Positions 1 to 6,128 of a DNA stretch of 15,139 nt are shown here, in pieces. Source of the DNA: an uncultured Georgenia sp. (lineage in GTDB: Bacteria; Actinomycetota; Actinomycetes; Actinomycetales; Actinomycetaceae); assembly GCF_937958535.1 (NCBI RefSeq), contig NZ_CALGNQ010000156.1:1-15139 (forward strand), in the 5' to 3' direction. Made by a program: the position numbers and the translations under genes. Positions within the stretch are counted from its first letter, which is position 1, and every line of letters begins with the position of its first letter. The notes under the pieces were generated by a model. The model saw only the letters and a program-made list of their open reading frames with translations, ran no database searches and was not told the origin of the DNA.

Positions 1-20
1 GGGCGGAAACGGGCAGAAAC
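1..20. repeat. Two tandem 10-bp units at the window edge
   Basis: Positions 1-10 (GGGCGGAAAC) and 11-20 (GGGCAGAAAC) are direct repeats differing at one base. They lie just beyond the 3' end of the minus-strand tRNA gene, so they would be in its 3' trailer. The array may continue left of the window. Two units may be chance, and no function can be assigned. Confidence 0.3.
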
Positions 21-22
21 GG

Positions 23-96
23 TGCCCCGAGTGGGATTCGAACCCACACTGGATCGGGTTTGAGCCGATTGCCTCTGCCGGTTGGGCTATCGGGGC
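23..96 (-). tRNA. tRNA with CAA anticodon (Leu by codon), class I shape
   Basis: The reverse complement folds into a full cloverleaf of 74 nt. The acceptor stem is GCCCCGA paired with TCGGGGC, followed by discriminator A. The D arm (GCCC / GGC) has a loop containing GG. The anticodon stem is ATCGG/CCGAT around loop CTCAAAC, giving anticodon CAA, which reads the Leu codon UUG. The variable loop is only CCAGT. The T arm is GTGGG-TTCGAAT-CCCAC. CCA is not encoded; the next bases are CCG. All stems are well paired, so this is a real tRNA-like gene. The oddity is the 5-nt variable loop, because bacterial leucine tRNAs normally carry a long variable arm. Identity as Leu therefore rests on the anticodon and A73 only. 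The gene is divergent from the response regulator, 41 bp away. Confidence 0.9.
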
Positions 97-124
97 CGTC
101 GAGCGGCCGCCGCCGCCCACCGAG

Positions 125-131
125 TAGGCTA
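125..131. promoter_or_regulatory. TAGGCTA -10 element, possibly bidirectional
   Basis: On the plus strand TAGGCT (125-130) is a TANNNT -10 box, 7 nt before the pdtaR GTG, which implies leaderless transcription. The same bases read on the minus strand give TAGCCT (131-126). From there transcription would start about 20 nt before the 5' end of the tRNA. No clear -35 box is visible on either side, which is common in actinobacterial promoters. Promoter function is inferred from spacing and motif only. Confidence 0.55.
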
Positions 132-137
132 GCCGTC

Positions 138-806
138 GTGAGTGAGAACAACGAAGCCGCGACCGAGGCCGCCACAGCGGACGACATCGTCCTCCCCGTG
201 CGCGAGGACGTGCCCAAGGCACCCGCCGGTGACGCTCGCCGCGTCGTCGTCGCCGAGGACGAGACCCTCATCCGTCTCGACATCGTCGAGACGCTGAAGG
301 AGGCCGGCTACGACGTCGTGGGCGAGGCACCCGACGGCGAGACCGCCGTCCGTCTCGTCGGCGAGCTCGAGCCCGACGTCGTCGTCATGGACGTCAAGAT
401 GCCGGGCATGGACGGGCTCACGGCGGCGGAGAAGATCATGGAGGACCGCACCTGCGCGGTCGTCATGCTCACCGCCTTCTCCCAGACCGAGCTCGTCGAG
501 CGGGCCCGCGACGCCGGCGCGATGGCCTACGTGGTCAAGCCGTTCACCACGGCCGACCTGCTGCCCGCGCTGGAGATCGCCATCTCGCGCTTCCAGGAGA
601 TCAGCTCCCTGGAGTCGGAGATCGCCGACCTCAACGAGCGGTTCGAGACCCGGAAGCGGGTGGACCGCGCCAAGGGGCTGCTCATGACCAAGATGGGGCT
701 CACCGAGCCCGAGGCCTTCCGCTGGATCCAGAAGACCTCGATGGACCGTCGCCTCACCATGCGTGAGGTGGCCGACGCGGTCATCGACCAGGTCGGCGGC
801 AAGTAG
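138..806 (+). CDS. pdtaR: ANTAR-domain response regulator (PdtaR type)
   Basis: This is a 222-residue two-component response regulator predicted to act on RNA. After a roughly 35-residue variable N-terminus comes a receiver domain: the acidic pocket is in VVVAEDETLIRLD, the phospho-acceptor is Asp85 in VVMDVKMPGMDG, and Lys134 is in VVKPF. A linker helix follows (SLESEIADLNERF), then a C-terminal ANTAR domain (about residues 160-218, RAKGLLMTKMGLTEPEAFRWIQ and REVADAVID). ANTAR proteins bind paired hairpins in nascent mRNA and prevent termination. The mycobacterial homologue is phosphorylated by the kinase PdtaS, which is not in this window. I chose the GTG at 138 because an upstream in-frame start would overlap the tRNA, and because a TANNNT box sits 7 nt before it with no Shine-Dalgarno. 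The gene converges on the thioesterase, with 15 bp between stops. Confidence 0.93.
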   Translation: MSENNEAATEAATADDIVLPVREDVPKAPAGDARRVVVAEDETLIRLDIVETLKEAGYDVVGEAPDGETAVRLVGELEPDVVVMDVKMPGMDGLTAAEKIMEDRTCAVVMLTAFSQTELVERARDAGAMAYVVKPFTTADLLPALEIAISRFQEISSLESEIADLNERFETRKRVDRAKGLLMTKMGLTEPEAFRWIQKTSMDRRLTMREVADAVIDQVGGK

Positions 807-821
807 CAGGTCGGCGGCCGC

Positions 822-1238
822 CTACGGGCGGTCGACGACCATGCAGGTGAGACGGGCGGTGCACACGCGCCGCCCGTCGTCGTCTGTGATGGCCACCTCG
901 TAGGTGGCGAGCCGGCGGCCGCGGTGCAGGGGCGTCGCCTCGGCTGTCACCCAGCCCGAGGCCACCGCCCGGTGGTGGGTGGCGTTGAGGTCCACCCCGA
1001 CGGCGCCGCGTCCCTCGCCCGCGTGCAGCGACGCCGCCACCGACGCCACCGTCTCCGCCAGCGCTGCCGACGCCCCGCCGTGCAGCACGCCCACCACCTG
1101 GGTGTTGCCCTCGACCGGCATCCGGGCGACCACCCGCTCCGGGCTCGCGCTGAGGAACTCGATGCCGAGCCGCTCGGTGAGGGTGCCGAGCCGGCCCACC
1201 GTGGCCTGGAGGTGGAAGAGCAGGTCGCGGTCGGTCAT
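822..1238 (-). CDS. PaaI/MenI-type hotdog-fold thioesterase
   Basis: This 138-residue protein is a single hotdog-fold domain, the usual size for the PaaI / MenI / EntH acyl-CoA thioesterase group. The diagnostic segment is NTQVVGVLHGGASAALAETVAS. The HGG turn and the Glu in ALAET match the catalytic region of the MenI/EntH branch, where a Glu activates the water. The later VGVDLNATHHRAV stretch is typical of the same family. It should hydrolyse a CoA or acyl-carrier thioester in the cytoplasm, but the substrate cannot be read from the sequence. The ATG at 1238 is preferred over an upstream GTG at 1265 because homologues begin close to the first helix. A degenerate -10 (CAGGCT) lies 6 nt upstream of that ATG. 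The gene is divergent from polA. Confidence 0.85.
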   Translation of the reverse strand: MTDRDLLFHLQATVGRLGTLTERLGIEFLSASPERVVARMPVEGNTQVVGVLHGGASAALAETVASVAASLHAGEGRGAVGVDLNATHHRAVASGWVTAEATPLHRGRRLATYEVAITDDDGRRVCTARLTCMVVDRP

Positions 1239-1321
1239 GGCCCCAGCCTGCCACGAGCCGTCCACACCCCCCGGGGCGGCACACTGGAGGCACGGTGGAG
1301 CGCGGCGTCGGCGGTGGCCCC

Positions 1322-1327
1322 TAGGGT
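1322..1327 (+). promoter_or_regulatory. Leaderless -10 box of polA
   Basis: TAGGGT lies 6 nt before the polA GTG, with no Shine-Dalgarno between. Transcription would start at or next to the start codon. No clear -35 is present. Confidence 0.5.
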
Positions 1328-1333
1328 TGGGGC

Positions 1334-4009
1334 GTGAGCACGAGCACCGACCGTCCCCGCCTCCTCGTCATCGACGGCCACTCCATGGCCTACCGGGCCT
1401 TCTACGCCCTGCCGGTGGAGAACTTCTCCACCACCACGGGTCAGCCGACGAACGCCGTCTTCGGCTTCACGTCGATGCTCATCAACCTGCTGGCCGGGGA
1501 GGAACCCACGCACGTGGCGGTCGCGTTCGACGCCGGACGCACCACCTTCCGCACCGAGCAGTACAGCGAGTACAAGGCCACCCGGGACAAGACCCCCGAA
1601 CCGTTCCGCGGGCAGGTCGACCTCATCGTCGAGATCCTCGACGCGATGGGCATCCCGTCGCTCACCAAGGACGGCTACGAGGCCGACGACATCATCGCCA
1701 CCCTCGCCACCCGGGCCGCTGCCGACGGCATGGAGGTGCTCATCTGCTCCGGCGACCGTGACACCTTCCAGCTCGTCAGCGACGACGTCACCGTGCTCTA
1801 CCCGGTGCGGGGCGTCTCCTCCCTGTCCCGGATGACCCCCGACGCGGTGCGCGAGAAGTACGGCGTGGCGCCGGAGCGCTACCCCGACATCGCCGCCCTG
1901 GTCGGCGAGACCAGCGACAACCTGCCCGGCGTGCCCGGCGTGGGGCCCAAGACGGCCGCCAAGTGGGTCGAGACCTACGACGGGCTCGACGGCGTGATCG
2001 CCCACGCCGAGCAGATCAAGGGCAAGGCCGGACAGTCGCTGCGCGACCACCTCGAGCAGGTGACGCTCAACCGGAAGATCAACCAGCTGCTCACCGACGT
2101 CGAGCTGCCCGTCAAGGTCGACGACCTCCACCGCCGCCCCTTCGACCGCGAGGCGGTGCACTCCGTCTTCGACGCGCTGGAGTTCGCCGTGCTGCGCGAG
2201 CGGCTCTTCGCCAGCCTCCCGGCCGAGGCCCCCGCCGAGCCGCAGCCGGTGGACCTCGACGTCACCGCGCTCGGTCCGGGTGAGCTCGCCGGGTGGCTGG
2301 AGCCGCGCCGCGCGAGGCTCCTCGGTCTCGACGTCACCGGGCAGGCCGCCCAGGGCACCGGGGACGCCTGGGCGCTGGCCATCGCCGACGACGCCGGCAC
2401 CGCCGTCTGGCTGGACCTCACCGACATCACCCCCGAGGACGAGGCCGTGCTGGCCGCCTGGCTCGCCGACCCGGACGCCCCCAAGGCGCTGCACGACGCG
2501 AAGGACGCCGTGCACGCGCTGGCCGGCCGCGGCCTGGAGCTCGCCGGGATCGCCTTCGACACCGCGATCGCCGCCTACCTGTGCCGACCCGACCAGCGCC
2601 GGTACGACCTGTCCGACCTGTCGGTGCGCCACCTGCGGCGTGAGCTGGAGGCGGAGGAGGACTCCGCCGGCCAGGGCATGCTCGTGCTCGACGAGGGCAG
2701 CGCCGGGCGGCAGGCGGGCGTCCGCGCCGCCGCCGTGCGGGACCTGGCCACCGTGCTCCAGGGCGAGCTGGAGGACCGCGGCGCCGGCCACCTCCTCGCC
2801 GACCTCGAGCTGCCCGTGCTCGGTGTGCTCGCCCGGATGGAGCGTGCCGGCATCGCGGCCGACCTGGAGTACCTGGGCGAGCTGGAGCGGCGCTTCGGCG
2901 CGGCCGTGGACGACGCCGCGTCCCGCGCCTACGAGGTCATCGGCCACGAGGTCAACCTCTCCTCCCCGAAGCAGCTCCAGGAGGTGCTCTTCGGTGAGCT
3001 CGACATGCCGAAGACCAAGCGCACGAAGACCGGCTACACCACCGACGCCGACGCCCTGGCCGACCTCTACGCCAAGACCGAGCACCCCTTCCTCGCGCAC
3101 CTGCTCGCGCACCGCGACGCGATCCGGCTGCGGCAGACGGTCGAGGGCCTGCTGCGCTCGGTGGCGCCGGACGGGCGCATCCACACGACCTTCCACCAGA
3201 CCATCGCGGCCACCGGCCGGCTGAGCTCCACCGACCCCAACCTGCAGAACATCCCGGTGCGCACCGAGGAGGGGCAGCGCATCCGCCGCGGCTTCGTCGT
3301 CGGGGAGGGGTACGCCACCCTGATGACCGCCGACTACTCCCAGATCGAGATGCGGATCATGGCGCACCTGTCCGGGGACCCGGGGCTCATCGAGGCCTTC
3401 CGCAGCGGGGAGGACCTCCACTCCTACGTCGCCTCACGCGTCTTCGAGGTGCCCACCGACGCGGTCACCGGGGCGATGCGCGCCAAGATCAAGGCGATGA
3501 GCTACGGGCTGGCCTACGGGCTGTCCGCCTTCGGCCTGTCCCGGCAGCTGCGCATCGAGGTCGGCGAGGCCCGTGCCCTCATGGAGGACTACTTCGAGCG
3601 GTTCGGCGGGGTGCGCGACTACCTGTCCGGCGTCGTGGAGGAGGCCCGCCGCACCGGGTACACCCAGACCATCATGGGTCGGCGCCGCTACCTGCCCGAC
3701 CTCACCAGCGACAACCGGCAGCGGCGCGACATGGCCGAGCGCATGGCGCTCAACGCCCCGATCCAGGGCAGCGCGGCCGACATCATCAAGGTGGCGATGG
3801 TGGGGGTCGACCGCGCGCTGGGGGAGGCCGGCCTGGCCTCCCGGCTGCTGCTCCAGGTGCACGACGAGCTCGTGCTCGAGGTGGCGCCCGGCGAGGAGGA
3901 GACGGTCGAGGCGCTGGTGCGCGAGCAGATGGCCGGGGCCGCCGAGCTCCAGGTGCCGCTCGACGTCTCGGTCGGGCGCGGCCGCTCGTGGCACGAGGCG
4001 GCGCACTGA
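1334..4009 (+). CDS. polA: DNA polymerase I
   Basis: This full-length 891-residue family A polymerase fills repair gaps and removes RNA primers. The N-terminal 5' nuclease domain (about 1-290) shows LLVIDGHSMAYRAFYALP, VAFDAGRTTFR, GYEADDIIATLA, CSGDRDTFQLV and the helix-hairpin-helix region LPGVPGVGPKTAAKW. The middle 3'-5' exonuclease-like domain (about 310-480) is decayed: the ExoI site reads L-D333-V-T rather than DxE. The polymerase domain is intact: motif A DYSQIEMR with Asp667; motif B with Arg716, Lys720, Tyr724 and Tyr728; motif C QVHDELVLEV with His843, Asp844 and Glu845. Tyr724 stands where E. coli has Phe762, a residue known to weaken discrimination against dideoxynucleotides, as reported for the M. 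tuberculosis enzyme. The GTG start follows a leaderless -10. The stop is 4 bp from the stop of the convergent methyltransferase. Confidence 0.98.
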   Translation: MSTSTDRPRLLVIDGHSMAYRAFYALPVENFSTTTGQPTNAVFGFTSMLINLLAGEEPTHVAVAFDAGRTTFRTEQYSEYKATRDKTPEPFRGQVDLIVEILDAMGIPSLTKDGYEADDIIATLATRAAADGMEVLICSGDRDTFQLVSDDVTVLYPVRGVSSLSRMTPDAVREKYGVAPERYPDIAALVGETSDNLPGVPGVGPKTAAKWVETYDGLDGVIAHAEQIKGKAGQSLRDHLEQVTLNRKINQLLTDVELPVKVDDLHRRPFDREAVHSVFDALEFAVLRERLFASLPAEAPAEPQPVDLDVTALGPGELAGWLEPRRARLLGLDVTGQAAQGTGDAWALAIADDAGTAVWLDLTDITPEDEAVLAAWLADPDAPKALHDAKDAVHALAGRGLELAGIAFDTAIAAYLCRPDQRRYDLSDLSVRHLRRELEAEEDSAGQGMLVLDEGSAGRQAGVRAAAVRDLATVLQGELEDRGAGHLLADLELPVLGVLARMERAGIAADLEYLGELERRFGAAVDDAASRAYEVIGHEVNLSSPKQLQEVLFGELDMPKTKRTKTGYTTDADALADLYAKTEHPFLAHLLAHRDAIRLRQTVEGLLRSVAPDGRIHTTFHQTIAATGRLSSTDPNLQNIPVRTEEGQRIRRGFVVGEGYATLMTADYSQIEMRIMAHLSGDPGLIEAFRSGEDLHSYVASRVFEVPTDAVTGAMRAKIKAMSYGLAYGLSAFGLSRQLRIEVGEARALMEDYFERFGGVRDYLSGVVEEARRTGYTQTIMGRRRYLPDLTSDNRQRRDMAERMALNAPIQGSAADIIKVAMVGVDRALGEAGLASRLLLQVHDELVLEVAPGEEETVEALVREQMAGAAELQVPLDVSVGRGRSWHEAAH

Positions 4010-4013
4010 GCGC

Positions 4014-4808
4014 TCACCCGGGCCGGTGGGTGACGAAGATCGCCGTCCCCGGCACGTAGCGCCCGCGCAGCGGCCCCCACCCGCCCCACACCTGTTCGTT
4101 GCCGTCCTGCCACTCCGGCTCGACGACGTCGTCCACCACGAGACCGGCCGCCGTCACCTCCCGGACGTGGTCGCCCAGCGTGCGGTGGTACTCGGCGTAG
4201 CGCGGTGCACCGGCATCGTCGGTCTCGACGTACGGGGTGCGGTCGAAGTACGAGCGCAGCACCCGCATCCCGCGCGGTGTCGGGTCGTCCGGGAACATCC
4301 ACCGCACCGGGTGGACGACGGCGAACACCCACCGGCCACCCGGCCGGAGCACGCGCGCCACCTCCCGGTGGACGCGCTCGGCGTCGGGGACGAAGGCGAT
4401 CGCCCCGAAGGACGTGAAGGCGACGTCCACGCCGGCGTCCGCCACCGGCAGGGCGCGGGCGTCCGCGACGACCGCCGGCACCCGCCGGCCGGTGCGCCGG
4501 TCCAGCTCCGCGGACTGCGCGACCATCCCCGGTGCCACGTCGGTGGCGAGCACCCGCGCCCCCCGGCCCACCAGCCAGCGGGAGCACTGCCCGGCGCCCG
4601 CCCCGACCTCGAGCACCCGCCGCCCCGCGACCTCCCCGAGCAGCCCGGCCTCCTCCTCGCGCAGCCCCTCCGGGCACCAGCGGAAGTCGGCGTCACCGAG
4701 GAAGGCGCCGTGCTCGTCGAGGTACTCCTCGGCGTTCGCGCTCCACCACTGCCCGTTCGCCCGGGCCGCGGCCGCGGCGTCGACCTCCCAGAACCCAGCT
4801 CGTCCCAT
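4014..4808 (-). CDS. Class I SAM-dependent methyltransferase
   Basis: This 264-residue protein has the Rossmann methyltransferase fold of the UbiE/Methyltransf_11 type. SAM-binding motif I is VLEVGAGAGQCSRWL (residues 65-79). The acidic ribose-binding Asp90 lies in LATDVAP, motif II is VADARALPVADAGVDVAFTS (114-133), and motif III is RVLRPGGRWVFAVVHP (152-167). The N-terminal segment is rich in Trp and acidic residues (WEVDAAAAARANGQWW, AEEYLDEHGAFLGDADFRW), and this pattern recurs in uncharacterised actinobacterial methyltransferases. The substrate is unknown. The ATG at 4808 is preceded by a run of G that could act as a weak Shine-Dalgarno; a weak -10-like CACGAT also sits 6 nt upstream. 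The gene is divergent from pfkA and convergent with polA. Confidence 0.88.
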   Translation of the reverse strand: MGRAGFWEVDAAAAARANGQWWSANAEEYLDEHGAFLGDADFRWCPEGLREEEAGLLGEVAGRRVLEVGAGAGQCSRWLVGRGARVLATDVAPGMVAQSAELDRRTGRRVPAVVADARALPVADAGVDVAFTSFGAIAFVPDAERVHREVARVLRPGGRWVFAVVHPVRWMFPDDPTPRGMRVLRSYFDRTPYVETDDAGAPRYAEYHRTLGDHVREVTAAGLVVDDVVEPEWQDGNEQVWGGWGPLRGRYVPGTAIFVTHRPG

Positions 4809-4865
4809 ACCCCCATCGTGCCCCGACCGGGACGTGGGTCACGCCGGTGCCCGCGGAGCGGCCGT

Positions 4866-4902
4866 TAGGCTGGACGAGGCCCTGACCCCGGACGCGAAGG
4901 AG
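4866..4902 (+). promoter_or_regulatory. pfkA promoter -10 and Shine-Dalgarno
   Basis: TAGGCT at 4866-4871 is the same -10 hexamer used by pdtaR and coaE, but here it stands 36 nt before the start codon. AAGGAG at 4897-4902, 5 nt before the GTG, is a strong Shine-Dalgarno. The predicted leader is about 30 nt, so pfkA is not leaderless. No convincing -35 is seen. Confidence 0.5.
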
Positions 4903-4907
4903 ACGCT

Positions 4908-5933
4908 GTGCGAATCGGTCTGCTCACCGGCGGTGGAGACTGTCCCGGCCTCAACGCCGCCATCCGGGCAGTGGTGAAGCACGGTCTGGGCGAGTACGGC
5001 TACACCGTCATCGGCTTCCGCAACGGGTGGAAGGGTGTCGCCGAGGGGGACGTGCAGCAGCTCACCCGCAGCGACATCCGCGGGGTCCTCGACACCGGTG
5101 GCACCCTGCTGGGCACGGCGCGCTACCACCCGCACACCGTTCAGGGCGGCCTGGAGGCGGTCCACGCCACGCTGGAGGCGGAGCGGATCGACGGCCTGAT
5201 CTGCATCGGCGGTGACGGCACCCTCCACGCGGCGAGCAAGGTCGCGCAGTCCGGTGTGCCGATCGTCGCCATCCCCAAGACGATCGACAACGACGTCGCC
5301 GGCACCGACCGCTCCATCGGCTTCGACACGGCCGTGCACATCGCCACCGAGGCGATCGACCGGATCCACACCACTGCGGAGAGCCACAACCGGGTCATGG
5401 TCGTCGAGCTCATGGGCCGGGAGGCCGGGTGGATCGCCGTCCAGGCCGGGATCGCCGGGGGAGCGGAGGTCGTCCTCACCCCCGAGGCCCCGTTCGACAT
5501 CGACGAGGTCACCCGGCGCCTCAAGCACCGGCACCGGGCCCACGCCTCGTTCTCCATCGTCGTCGTCGCCGAGGGCGCCGTGCCCGCCGAGGGCACCGCG
5601 ATGGAGTGGGAGACGAAGTACGGCAGCTACGGCGAGATCGTCTCCGGCGCCGTGAGCGAGGCGGTGGCCGCGGAGATCCGGCGCCGCACCGGGTTCGACA
5701 CCCGCGTCACCGTGCTCGGCCACGTCCAGCGCGGCGGCACCCCGCTGCCCTCCGACCGCATCCTCGGCTCCCGCTTCGGGGTCGCCGCCGTCGACGCCCT
5801 TGCGCAGGGCCGTACGGACGTCATGACCGCGCTGCGCGGTGAGGAGGTCGTCCTCGTCCCGCTCGAGGAGGTCGCCGGCAAGGCCAAGCGGGTCCCGCCC
5901 GAGCTCATCCGGGTGGCCAACACCCTGGCGTGA
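4908..5933 (+). CDS. pfkA: 6-phosphofructokinase, group III, predicted ATP-type
   Basis: This 341-residue cytoplasmic enzyme phosphorylates fructose 6-phosphate to the 1,6-bisphosphate in glycolysis. Residue numbering coincides with E. coli PfkA at the key sites. The N-terminal loop is LLTGGGDCPGLNAAIRAVV. The phosphate-donor loop is IGGDGT with Asp103 and Gly104. The catalytic loop is PKTIDND with Lys124 and Asp127. The sugar-binding MGREAGW and the C-terminal GHVQRGG are also present. In this family Asp104 marks PPi-dependent enzymes and Gly104 ATP-dependent ones. The Gly104/Lys124 pair is the group III actinobacterial ATP-PFK pattern, as in the Streptomyces ATP-PFK. The E. coli-type PEP/ADP allosteric control should not be assumed. 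The GTG start is fixed by AAGGAG 5 nt upstream. Confidence 0.95.
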   Translation: MRIGLLTGGGDCPGLNAAIRAVVKHGLGEYGYTVIGFRNGWKGVAEGDVQQLTRSDIRGVLDTGGTLLGTARYHPHTVQGGLEAVHATLEAERIDGLICIGGDGTLHAASKVAQSGVPIVAIPKTIDNDVAGTDRSIGFDTAVHIATEAIDRIHTTAESHNRVMVVELMGREAGWIAVQAGIAGGAEVVLTPEAPFDIDEVTRRLKHRHRAHASFSIVVVAEGAVPAEGTAMEWETKYGSYGEIVSGAVSEAVAAEIRRRTGFDTRVTVLGHVQRGGTPLPSDRILGSRFGVAAVDALAQGRTDVMTALRGEEVVLVPLEEVAGKAKRVPPELIRVANTLA

Positions 5934-5964
5934 CCGACGTCGCCCGCGTCCGGTCCGGGCGTTC

Positions 5965-5993
5965 TTGTCCCGCGTCCGGCGGGACAGTAGACT
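5965..5993 (+). promoter_or_regulatory. rpsA promoter (-35 and -10)
   Basis: TTGTCC (5965-5970) and TAGACT (5988-5993) are separated by exactly 17 bp. This is the best sigma-70-like promoter in the window and the only one with both hexamers. The start of transcription would be near 6000, giving a leader of about 130 nt. Confidence 0.65.
5966..5986. repeat. Palindrome inside the rpsA promoter spacer
   Basis: TGTCCCGC - 5 nt - GCGGGACA is a perfect 8-bp inverted repeat. It overlaps the rpsA -35 box and fills the spacer up to the -10 box. As DNA it looks like a repressor or activator operator. As RNA from pfkA read-through it would be an 8-bp hairpin with a GTCCG loop, but no U-tract follows, so it is a poor intrinsic terminator. 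I cannot decide between the two roles. Confidence 0.55.
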
Positions 5994-6128
5994 CACCCGC
6001 GGTGACGTGTGCTCGCGGCTGGCGACACCTTGGTGGACGAACAGTTCCGCTGAGCGTGTGGTGGTCGCGGTAGGCGCCCCAATTCCATATCCGCACTATT
6101 CCCTGTCCGCATCGGAGTCCGTAACTCT
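5994..6128 (+). other. Structured 5' leader of rpsA
   Basis: This non-coding leader contains a possible long helix: GCGACACC (6022-6029) pairs with 6060-6068 with one bulged G, enclosing a further CAG/CTG pairing. It ends in a pyrimidine- and AT-rich stretch (about 6080-6113), unusual in this DNA, of the kind S1 protein likes to bind. The only Shine-Dalgarno is GGAG at 6114-6117, 11 nt from the ATG, which is distant. Autogenous control by S1 is plausible but unproven. Confidence 0.4.

Noticed and set aside
60..137. N-terminal extension of the pdtaR reading frame
   Set aside because: It overlaps the tRNA gene on the other strand and lies upstream of the predicted transcription start; the GTG at 138 fits homologue length.
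789..818. Direct repeat CAGGTCGGCGGC (789-800, 807-818) at the pdtaR stop
   Set aside because: Only two copies of a GC-rich 12-mer, 18 bp apart; it may be a local duplication and nothing supports a function.
1235..3421. 728-codon open frame antisense to polA
   Set aside because: It is a low-complexity Val/Gly/Leu/Asp-rich shadow of GC-biased codons, with no recognisable domain, opposite an intact essential gene.
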